Positions 15,915 to 20,892 of a stretch of DNA of 20,892 bases are shown here, piece after piece; positions within the stretch are counted from its first letter, which is position 1, and each line of letters opens with the position of its first letter. The notes under the pieces were generated by a model. It made no database searches. It saw only the letters and a program-made list of their open reading frames with translations, and was not told the DNA's origin. The translations under genes and the position numbers were made by a program. This DNA is from JANOAR01 sp031411235 (GTDB lineage Bacteria; Verrucomicrobiota; Verrucomicrobiia; Verrucomicrobiales; Verrucomicrobiaceae): NCBI GenBank assembly GCA_031411235.1, contig JANOAR010000200.1, forward strand, positions 1-20,892. The letters are read 5' to 3'.

Positions 15915-16526
15915 ATGCTCACTCCCGAAGCCGCTCTCAGCAAACGTTGCCCCGTCATGCGCCGCCTTATCAAAGCGCACGGCCCCTACGCTCTTGAAGT
16001 CGCAAAGCGCTCGCCCTACGAGGCGTTGGTTCATGCCGTGGCGCATCAACAACTCCATGCCAAGGCGGCAGAGTCGATCATGCGGCGCTTCAAGGCGTTG
16101 TTTCCCGGTGTACGATTTCCCAAGCCTGCTCATATCCTTGCGGCCAGTGATGAGGAACTGCGCAGCACGGGCTTCTCCTTTGGCAAGATCCGCGCGATCC
16201 GCGACATCGCAGAGAAGACTCAGAGTGGCCTAGTGCCCACGCGAGCAGCGGCGCTGAAATTACCCGATAATGAACTCATCGCCCGGCTCGTCGCCGTGCG
16301 CGGTGTGGGCCGCTGGACGGTGGAGATGCTGCTCATCTTCACCCTGGGCCGCGAGGATGTCTTCCCCTGCGATGACTACGGCGTGCGCAATGGTTTCCGC
16401 CTCGCGATGGGGCTCGAAGAGATGCCCAAACCCAAGGCCCTGGGCGAATATGCCGAGCGCTGGGCACCGCAGCGCACGCTGGCCGCTTGGTACTTATGGC
16501 GCTGCGCCGATGCAGGGAAATACTGA
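15915..16526 (+). CDS. AlkA-like DNA-3-methyladenine glycosylase (HhH-GPD family)
   Basis: Base-excision repair enzyme that removes alkylated purines. The 203-residue protein covers the HhH-GPD core: EALVHAVAHQQLHAKAA (36-52, typical AlkA-family helix), GFSFGKIRAIRDIA (86-99), the helix-hairpin-helix LVAVRGVGRWTVEMLLIF (125-142), and FPCDDYGVRNG (150-160), where by AlkA homology the second of Asp153/Asp154 is catalytic. It lacks the N-terminal TBP-like domain of E. coli AlkA (about 280 residues), as do many bacterial relatives. The ATG at 15915 follows the queG stop by 20 bases; the open frame reaches back to 15852 but would overlap queG. Its TGA stop lies inside the left arm of the palindromic element. 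Confidence 0.9.
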   Translation: MLTPEAALSKRCPVMRRLIKAHGPYALEVAKRSPYEALVHAVAHQQLHAKAAESIMRRFKALFPGVRFPKPAHILAASDEELRSTGFSFGKIRAIRDIAEKTQSGLVPTRAAALKLPDNELIARLVAVRGVGRWTVEMLLIFTLGREDVFPCDDYGVRNGFRLAMGLEEMPKPKALGEYAERWAPQRTLAAWYLWRCADAGKY

Positions 16527-16682
16527 TGGGTTCGTGGGATAGGCTACAAAGGCTGGTGATGGATTTCGGGTTGTGGCAAGGCGCGAGCGAGGCGGCTATT
16601 GAGCAATAGCCAACGAGCGAGCAACGCAGCCACAGCACGAAAGCCGCGCCAGAATTGTAGGCTATCCCGCGAACTCATCAGT
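16522..16682. repeat. Long palindromic intergenic element (MITE/REP-like)
   Basis: The outer arms 16522-16549 and 16655-16682 are inverted repeats matching at 25 of 28 positions; two of the three differences become G-U pairs in RNA. Inside, 16564-16577 (TTTCGGGTTGTGGC) pairs with 16629-16642 (GCCACAGCACGAAA) at 12 of 14 positions, and the centre is an 8-bp perfect hairpin (GGCTATTG, AG, CAATAGCC; ~16594-16611). GAGCGAG is present in the same orientation on both sides of the centre. It starts at the glycosylase stop codon and ends 20 bases before the next convergent gene. Either strand would fold into a long hairpin and could act as a two-way terminator. No copy is seen elsewhere in the window. 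Confidence 0.75.
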
Positions 16683-16702
16683 AAGTCATCAAACCCCCTC
16701 GC

Positions 16703-17473
16703 CTATGGCACCAGTCCACTGAGCATCGGGTCGATGAATTGGTAGCTTTGGGGCAAGTCGATGCGGGCTAGTTCGCCGACTTCGGTGAAGTAGGCTTTGG
16801 CGTGGTAGAGGCCCAGGATCGTGACATTGAGCACGCGACAATGGCGAGAACTGCCTGCGAGATCCATGCGGCCATTGTTGGCGGTGAGCTGGATGAGGCT
16901 CTCCAGGGTGGCTTGGCTTTTCATGCCGGGGAGCATCGCCAGACTGCCGATGCCGGGGATGCCCTGCGCTGTGGCACCCTGGGCGAGAGCGCCCTGGAGG
17001 TTTAAAATTTGCTGCCCAGCTTTGAGCACTTCGAGGTGGGGCTGCTCGTCGCCTGCCTTCCAACTGAATATCACGGTGGTATCGGTGCCTGCGACGCGCA
17101 CGCGCAGATCGAGCCGCTCCCAGCGCTGGTCGTGATGCACATCGCCGTCGAAGCGCCACGAGACGGTGCCGCTATCGCTCCAGGCTTTGCCATCGATCAT
17201 GCCACCCGCTTCCAAAGTGTAGCCGTGGGGAGCTTGCGCTCCATGGGGTGCCCAGGAGCGGATGTTGAAGGTGCCTTGGCCAAGCCTTTCTGCCCCACGC
17301 GTGAGTTGCAGCGTGTTGACGATGGCGTGGTGCTCCTCATGCCGCTGAAAAATGACCATGGGCGAGATGGCGGCGAGCTGCGGCTCCGAGGGAAAGTAAG
17401 TCTGGCGGATGAGCATGGCCGTCATCACCGCCCAGAAGGTGAGGATGAGGGCCGAGATGAGTCGCCAGAACAT
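16703..17473 (-). CDS. Single-pass membrane protein of unknown function, downstream of sigma factor
   Basis: I do not recognise this 256-residue protein. It has an N-terminal membrane helix (residues ~2-22, FWRLISALILTFWAVMTAM) with almost nothing on the cytoplasmic side, then a beta-rich outer domain (SGTVSWRFDGDVHHDQRW, LDLRVRVAGTDTTVIFSWKAGDE; ~125-175), a short glycine/alanine-rich part, and a C-terminal region with two cysteine-free helices ending SYQFIDPMLSGLVP. The ATG at 17473 follows the sigma-gene stop by 10 bases, so the two are almost certainly co-transcribed. The near absence of a cytoplasmic segment argues against a classical anti-sigma factor; it could be a target of the sigma factor or an envelope sensor. 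Confidence 0.78.
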   Translation of the reverse strand: MFWRLISALILTFWAVMTAMLIRQTYFPSEPQLAAISPMVIFQRHEEHHAIVNTLQLTRGAERLGQGTFNIRSWAPHGAQAPHGYTLEAGGMIDGKAWSDSGTVSWRFDGDVHHDQRWERLDLRVRVAGTDTTVIFSWKAGDEQPHLEVLKAGQQILNLQGALAQGATAQGIPGIGSLAMLPGMKSQATLESLIQLTANNGRMDLAGSSRHCRVLNVTILGLYHAKAYFTEVGELARIDLPQSYQFIDPMLSGLVP

Positions 17474-17483
17474 GGGAGTCGGC

Positions 17484-18206
17484 TTAGAGGCGCTCGTTGC
17501 CCTCGGCGAGTTTGGCGGCTTCAATTTTGAGGATGCGGCCAACTCGGTGTTTAGCGAGATAGACCTGTGCGGCATTGACGCCGAGTTCTTCCTTCACCCG
17601 CTCGGGGCTCCAGCCTTTGAGCACGTAGCAGGAGAAAATTTGATACTGCCGTGGGGAGACGAGCGAGCGCACACGGCGCAGGGCGAGTTCCATGATTTGG
17701 TCTTGCCATTCCTTGTCCCACAGCTTCTCCAACTCCACGCCATTGGGGTCGGCACAGCGTTCTAACGGCGAGGTGCGGCGATCATCGTCTTCATCGTTTT
17801 GCAGGCAAATCTCGCGGTACCAGGTCTTCTTGCGCCGACGGAATTGGTCGAGAATGCGCCAGCGTGCTTGGTTCAACAGGAAGCTCTTGAAGGAGCCGAG
17901 CGAGGTGTCGAATTTGCGTTTTTGTAGGTTCTTCGCCACGCCGATGAAGGTCTCTTGCACAACGTCGTGGGCTTCATCGTCAGTGAGGCCAGACTTGCGT
18001 GCGACATGCCAGACGAAGCCCGAGTAAGTGCGGTAGAAGGCATCCCAACTCGACCAGTCGGACCAGTTGTCGAGCTTCTCGATGAGGGTCTTGCGCGTGG
18101 GCGGCGAGCCAGCGTATTCCTTCTCAATGTCCGCTGGCACCTCGGGCACGGGCGGCGTGGTTGGAGGTGGCGCTTTGGGTGTGTCCTTGGGTTTTTGGGC
18201 AGCCAT
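17484..18206 (-). CDS. RNA polymerase sigma factor, ECF (sigma-70) type
   Basis: A 240-residue sigma factor. Region 2 (~53-128): WDAFYRTYSGFVWHVARKSG, DDEAHDVVQETFIGVAKN, then FKSFLLNQARWRILDQFRRRKK, which covers core-binding and -10 recognition. Region 4 (~168-228): LVSPRQYQIFSCYVLKGWSPERVKEELGVNAAQVYLAKHR, a helix-turn-helix for -35 recognition, cited here in part. There is no region 3. The N-terminus (1-30) is a proline-rich extension (APPPTTPPVPEVP), and the linker between regions 2 and 4 is acidic (NDEDDDRR). The ATG at 18206 is chosen; the open frame upstream to 18497 runs through the HMA gene in another frame and is not coding. It is 86 bases downstream of the HMA gene and 10 bases upstream of the membrane protein. 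Confidence 0.9.
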   Translation of the reverse strand: MAAQKPKDTPKAPPPTTPPVPEVPADIEKEYAGSPPTRKTLIEKLDNWSDWSSWDAFYRTYSGFVWHVARKSGLTDDEAHDVVQETFIGVAKNLQKRKFDTSLGSFKSFLLNQARWRILDQFRRRKKTWYREICLQNDEDDDRRTSPLERCADPNGVELEKLWDKEWQDQIMELALRRVRSLVSPRQYQIFSCYVLKGWSPERVKEELGVNAAQVYLAKHRVGRILKIEAAKLAEGNERL

Positions 18207-18292
18207 TGGGCTTGGATTGTAAGGGCTGGGCCTTCGCTGGCAATGGCTTTCGAGGCCTTGCCGCACAGTAGCGTCATCGCTCCGGGCCTGGG

Positions 18293-18622
18293 TTACTTCT
18301 TCTCCCAAGTCTGCACTCCATAGGTACTGGCCTGCTCGCCGAGCGTGGCGATGGCTTGCTCCTTGGTGAGATTGACGGCACTTGAAGTCACCGTCACGGC
18401 ATGAGTGCCGGGCGCAGTGCCCGTGGTGATCTCGACGCCAGACACGCCTTCGAGTTTGGTGAAGGACTCGCGGATGTGGTCTTTGCAGCCGTTGCAAACA
18501 ATACCTGTGATGGTGGCCTGGTAGGTCACGGGCTTGTCGTCGGCACGGGCCTGTGGCAGGGCGAAGGCCAGCGTCAAAGCCAAGAAGGCGGCAGCGCGAA
18601 GGATGAAGTCGGTTCTTTTCAT
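18293..18622 (-). CDS. Exported HMA-domain (CxxC) metal-binding protein
   Basis: A 109-residue protein with a signal peptide (KRTDFILRAAAFLALTLAF, cleavage after ALPQARA near residue 27) followed by one heavy-metal-associated (HMA/CopZ-like) domain: VTYQATITGIVCNGCKDHI with the metal-binding Cys43 and Cys46, then LEGVSGVEI and HAVTVTSSAVNL strands. Such ferredoxin-like domains bind Cu(I), Zn or Hg. Being exported, it should act in the periplasm; no metal-transport ATPase or merA is nearby. It is first in a minus-strand cluster with the sigma factor and membrane protein. The metal is unknown. Confidence 0.88.
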   Translation of the reverse strand: MKRTDFILRAAAFLALTLAFALPQARADDKPVTYQATITGIVCNGCKDHIRESFTKLEGVSGVEITTGTAPGTHAVTVTSSAVNLTKEQAIATLGEQASTYGVQTWEKK

Positions 18623-18640
18623 GGAGAGCTTTGAGGTATT

Positions 18641-18671
18641 TTTATATGCGGCGGGCGAGGGTCATTCACAA
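18641..18671 (-). promoter_or_regulatory. Possible promoter of the HMA/sigma cluster
   Basis: On the minus strand TTGTGA (18666-18671) and TATAAA (18641-18646) are separated by 19 bases, giving a start ~12 bases before the HMA ATG at 18622. The -10 is good; the -35 and the long spacer are weak. Low confidence. Confidence 0.3.
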
Positions 18672-18701
18672 CGCCGCTGAGCAACTGAGGTTGCGAGTTT
18701 T

Positions 18702-18729
18702 TTGACGCCAGGGCTTTACTTGGGATAGT
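18702..18729 (+). promoter_or_regulatory. Possible promoter of the PIN/TRAM gene
   Basis: TTGACG (18702-18707), a 16-base spacer and GATAGT (18724-18729), with a start expected near 18736, 20 bases before the ATG at 18756. A short hairpin (GCAAC, TGAG, GTTGC; 18681-18694) followed by a run of T lies just upstream. Confidence 0.4.
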
Positions 18730-18755
18730 CTGCACGGCTTTCTCTCCATTTATTC

Positions 18756-19796
18756 ATGAACACACCCTGGTCCATCCGCGTGGTGCGCGCTGTCTTCTTT
18801 CTCGTCTCCACCGGACTGGGCACCGTGATTGCGCTTAGTTTTCAGCAACGCGGCTGGGCTGGGGCGCTCATTGGCATGGCTCTAGGCGGCTGTGTCATCC
18901 TCCTCGATGCCTCGCTGGGAAAGTTCAGCTTTCGCCATTTCTCGTATGCTATCTTTGGCCTGCTCATTGGCCTATTCGGCGCGTGGTTGATCACCCAAGT
19001 CGGCATTTTTGAAATGACTTGGTTCCAGTCCTTTCGCGATGGTGACACACTGCGCGAAAGCCTGCGCGTGTGCATCTATGCTTCGCTGGCCTTTCTCGGT
19101 GTCACCCTCGCCCTGCGCAGCGATCGCGATGAATTTGCCTTCGTCATCCCCTACGTTCGCTTCCGCCGCGATGCCTCGGAAGGCGAGCCGTTGCTGCTTG
19201 ATACGAACATCGTCATTGATGGCCGCATCCCGACCCTTTATCAGACAGGCTTCCTCAATGGCACGCTGGTCATTCCACGTCTCGTGTTGGATGAACTTCA
19301 GCGCCTCGCCGACTCGCGCGATGTCATCAAGTCCGAGCGCGGCAAACGTGGGCTGCTTATTTTGCAACAGATGCGCGAGCTGCGCGAGCTCGACCTCACT
19401 ATCCATGAGGACGGCAGCGGCGACACCTTGCCTGTGGACACGCGACTGGTAAACCTAGCCCGCGAGCTAAACGCGCGACTGCTGACCAACGATGAAAATC
19501 TCGCCAAAGTCGCACGGCTACGCGGCATCACTGTGCTGAGCTTGAATGAACTCAGTCGTTCGCTAGAGCGCCAGCTCTGCGTCGGCGATGAGCTGGAGAT
19601 CAGCTTGGTAAAACCAGGCAAAGATCGTCATCAAGCCGTGGGCTACCTGCCCGATGGCGCGATGGTCGTGGTGAACCAGGCAGCAACACTCATCGGCCAA
19701 AATGCACGCGTCACGATCACTGGCACCACACAGACAAGCGCAGGCTGTTTGGTCTTCGCTGACTTGCCGGGGAATGCGGGTATGGATGCGCGGTAA
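18756..19796 (+). CDS. YacL-type membrane protein with PIN and TRAM domains
   Basis: A 346-residue protein. Four membrane helices (~8-28, 33-51, 60-82, 103-121) are followed by a cytoplasmic PIN nuclease domain (~146-265) with the acidic metal-binding residues Asp149 (LLLDTNIVIDGR), Glu180 (LVLDEL), Asp228 (VDTRLVNLA) and Asp246 (LLTNDENLAKVA), and a C-terminal TRAM domain (~272-337, VGDELEISLVKPGKD, VGYLPDGAMVVV) that binds RNA. This is the architecture of Bacillus YacL, a conserved membrane-anchored putative ribonuclease. All four acidic residues are present, so cleavage activity is expected, but the physiological target in the family is not known to me. It is not a VapC toxin; there is no antitoxin partner and the gene is alone on its transcript. 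Confidence 0.93.
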   Translation: MNTPWSIRVVRAVFFLVSTGLGTVIALSFQQRGWAGALIGMALGGCVILLDASLGKFSFRHFSYAIFGLLIGLFGAWLITQVGIFEMTWFQSFRDGDTLRESLRVCIYASLAFLGVTLALRSDRDEFAFVIPYVRFRRDASEGEPLLLDTNIVIDGRIPTLYQTGFLNGTLVIPRLVLDELQRLADSRDVIKSERGKRGLLILQQMRELRELDLTIHEDGSGDTLPVDTRLVNLARELNARLLTNDENLAKVARLRGITVLSLNELSRSLERQLCVGDELEISLVKPGKDRHQAVGYLPDGAMVVVNQAATLIGQNARVTITGTTQTSAGCLVFADLPGNAGMDAR

Positions 19797-19833
19797 GCTT
19801 GGCACACGGCGGCTTGGACACTCGAATGGCTTC

Positions 19834-19861
19834 TTGCTGAAGCCCTCGTTAGGCTTAAACT
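19834..19861 (+). promoter_or_regulatory. Possible leaderless promoter of the toxin-antitoxin pair
   Basis: TTGCTG (19834-19839), a 16-base spacer and TAAACT (19856-19861). The expected transcription start would fall at or next to the A of the ATG at 19868, implying a leaderless mRNA. Matches are moderate, so this is a suggestion. Confidence 0.3.
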
Positions 19862-19867
19862 CGCCAC

Positions 19868-20080
19868 ATGTCCGTCGCAGCGATCAAACAACAAATCGAC
19901 CAGATGACCGAGGATGAGCGGTTCTATGTAGCTGCCTACATCCAGCATCTGGAGAACGAAGAAGATGCAGGTTATCGTGCTGCCGTAGCCGACGCCTCAA
20001 GCCGTATGGACAGTGGCAAAAAAGTGTCCTTTGAAGAGTTGGTGGCACGCCATGACGCCCTTGAACGCGCAGGCAAATAA
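19868..20080 (+). CDS. Antitoxin of a type II toxin-antitoxin pair
   Basis: A 70-residue, mostly helical and charged protein (IKQQIDQMTEDERFYVAAYI, then DSGKKVSFEELVARHDALER). The C-terminal segment with SFEEL is typical of short addiction-module antitoxins that wrap around RelE/ParE toxins. No clear DNA-binding domain is visible; the N-terminal helices could hold one. The toxin gene starts 2 bases after the stop, so translation is probably coupled. The assignment depends mainly on the partner. Confidence 0.7.
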   Translation: MSVAAIKQQIDQMTEDERFYVAAYIQHLENEEDAGYRAAVADASSRMDSGKKVSFEELVARHDALERAGK

Positions 20081-20082
20081 CC

Positions 20083-20355
20083 ATGCCACCGACTCCCAAG
20101 CTCGTCCTGGATGGTAAAGCCGTTGAGACAATCCTTGCGTTGCCAGCAGCACAGCGGCGGCGATTGCTGGACTCTTTGGATCGTCTTTGTCACGAACATC
20201 CACACACCTCGGAGGACTTTCATTTCGCTGACGAAACCGGCAGGCACATCAGCATCAAAGCGATTCGTCCTGTCTTGGTGGCCTATTGGCTGGATGTGCC
20301 TGTGAATGAGCTGCGTATCACACGAATTACCCGCGTAAGGCCACAGACCAAGTAG
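20083..20355 (+). CDS. RelE/ParE-family toxin
   Basis: A 90-residue protein with the RelE/ParE pattern: an N-terminal strand and helices (KLVLDGKAVETILALPAAQRRRLLDSLDRL), a middle basic strand (TGRHISIKAIRPVLVAYWL) and a C-terminal LRITRITRV strand that usually carries the active-site arginine. RelE members cut mRNA in the ribosome and ParE members poison gyrase; which applies is undecidable here. The order antitoxin then toxin with a 2-base gap is canonical. It converges with the PUR gene, 36 bases apart. Confidence 0.75.
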   Translation: MPPTPKLVLDGKAVETILALPAAQRRRLLDSLDRLCHEHPHTSEDFHFADETGRHISIKAIRPVLVAYWLDVPVNELRITRITRVRPQTK

Positions 20356-20391
20356 GACAGGGAAGCCTCCAATGATGGAGACATGTGGTGC

Positions 20392-20631
20392 CTACTCCAA
20401 CTCAGCATCGGCTTCCAGCACGCGCTGGAGAGCTTCGAGAAAATCACGCGCCACTTCGCAGGGCAGCATGATGGTGTCGCGCCTGCCTCGTACGTCCTCG
20501 GTGATTTTGATGAATCGACCCCGGTCATTCTCCTTCAGGTCGAGGAAGAATATCTTCCGGTCGCTGATGATCTTTTCTGAATGAAGCGCCGGGTGCGGGC
20601 GCCGCTCGTCGTCTTGATCGAATTGACTCAT
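20392..20631 (-). CDS. PUR-family (DUF3276) nucleic-acid-binding protein
   Basis: A 79-residue protein. Its core (residues ~19-66: EKIISDRKIFFLDLKENDRGRF then IKITEDVRGRRDTIMLPC, quoted in parts) is the PUR repeat found in bacterial DUF3276 proteins, small relatives of eukaryotic Pur-alpha that bind single-stranded DNA or RNA. One repeat is present, so it probably dimerises. The start is supported by a strong GGAGGT 9 bases upstream of the ATG at 20631. An in-frame extension is not needed. It converges with the toxin gene. Confidence 0.85.
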   Translation of the reverse strand: MSQFDQDDERRPHPALHSEKIISDRKIFFLDLKENDRGRFIKITEDVRGRRDTIMLPCEVARDFLEALQRVLEADAELE

Positions 20632-20640
20632 GTTCCAATG

Positions 20641-20646
20641 ACCTCC
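20641..20646 (-). promoter_or_regulatory. Ribosome binding site of the PUR gene
   Basis: GGAGGT on the minus strand, 9 bases before the ATG at 20631; the best Shine-Dalgarno in the window. Confidence 0.7.
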
Positions 20647-20759
20647 GCCCTGTCCCAGTGTTGCTCCGCTGCGGCAGATTTACCGCTTAATTTCGGCTGG
20701 AGTTTAAAAGTTGGCCCTGGGATGTCAATGCTTCTCTCCCTTAGCCATGGCCATCGCAG

Positions 20760-20892
20760 TGCCTCATTGAAAAGGACACCGAAAGGGTAGCGACCGGGAG
20801 GCAGGGATAGAGTCGATGCCTCATAAATGAGGACACCGTGGCTGATGGAGCCACGACTGATGAAAAAGAGCCTTGAAGACTACACGCGAGTG
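20760..20892 (+). mobile_element. Possible insertion-sequence left end (IS21-like), cut by the window edge
   Basis: Two 21-base near-repeats, at 20760-20780 and 20817-20837, share TGCCTCAT at the start and AGGACACC at the end (17 of 21 identical, 57 bases apart). Repeated transposase-binding sites of this layout, beginning with TG and containing AAAAGGACACC-like cores, are usual at the left end of IS21-family elements. A reading frame begins just after them. No right end or transposase body is visible, so the call rests on the repeats and the position. Confidence 0.4.
20860..20892 (+). CDS. Possible start of a transposase gene, truncated by the window edge
   Basis: ATG at 20860 opens a frame of eleven codons (MKKSLEDYTRV) running off the window. 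It begins 22 bases after the second repeat of the putative insertion-sequence end, which is where istA would start in an IS21-type element. Too short to assign; included because of its position. Confidence 0.3.
   Translation, partial: MKKSLEDYTRV

Noticed and set aside
18207..18497. N-terminal extension of the sigma-factor frame
   Set aside because: It runs through the HMA gene in another frame and encodes an arginine/histidine-rich, sigma-unlike sequence.
20581..20790. 69-codon plus-strand frame near the end of the window
   Set aside because: Overlaps the PUR gene start on the opposite strand and the putative insertion-sequence end; no domain pattern.
1..20892. CRISPR array, tRNA, rRNA
   Set aside because: No regularly spaced repeats of 25-40 bases and no cloverleaf-like sequence noticed in the spacers; short spacers leave little room. 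This was by eye, so a dedicated scan (tRNAscan-SE, a CRISPR finder) would be decisive.

Overview
The window looks chromosomal and comes from a GC-rich bacterium, most likely a member of the Verrucomicrobiota (Prosthecobacter/Verrucomicrobium-like), with Planctomycetota as the alternative. The support is the set of families typical of the PVC group: a secreted DUF1549/DUF1553 protein with a CxxCH motif, a Ser/Thr kinase carrying an extracytoplasmic DUF1080 domain, an ECF-type sigma factor with a proline-rich N-terminal extension, and a PUR-family nucleic-acid-binding protein. The assignment rests on family content only. Few genes have a Shine-Dalgarno sequence; the clear ones are at the kinase and the PUR gene.

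Layout: 1-369 is the 3' end of a thymidine/pyrimidine-nucleoside phosphorylase, overlapping tail to tail with a large membrane kinase (353-3229, minus). A secreted alpha/beta-hydrolase (3452-4354, plus) converges on a stand-alone nuoG (4362-6089, minus). A divergent spacer with a perfect CRP-type dyad separates nuoG from an unrecognised two-helix membrane protein (6241-8115, plus). A minus-strand pair follows: DUF1549/DUF1553 protein (9028-11298), then a SWIM zinc-finger protein (8155-9000). A small anti-sigma-like membrane protein (11487-11927) ends at a strong terminator, and a hairpin-rich spacer leads to a plus-strand run: secreted MsrA, a cyclic-nucleotide-binding-domain protein without a DNA-binding domain, a CHASE2 membrane protein without an output domain, QueG, and an AlkA-like glycosylase.

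Between the glycosylase and the next convergent gene lies a ~160-bp palindromic element (16522-16682) that begins at the glycosylase stop codon and fills the intergenic space. Next is a minus-strand cluster: HMA metal-binding protein (18293-18622), sigma factor (17484-18206) and a one-helix membrane protein (16703-17473). A YacL-type PIN/TRAM membrane protein (18756-19796), a RelE-like toxin-antitoxin pair (19868-20355) and a PUR protein (20392-20631, minus) follow. The last ~130 bases look like the left end of an insertion sequence, possibly IS21-like, with the first codons of a reading frame cut off by the window edge.

Taken together this is mostly housekeeping and envelope signalling. The less ordinary parts are the kinase-LamG-DUF1080 fusion, the CHASE2 protein without output beside a cNMP-domain protein without output, the sigma/membrane/HMA cluster, and the palindromic element. 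I see no CRISPR array, tRNA, rRNA, prophage or clear multi-gene defence system.
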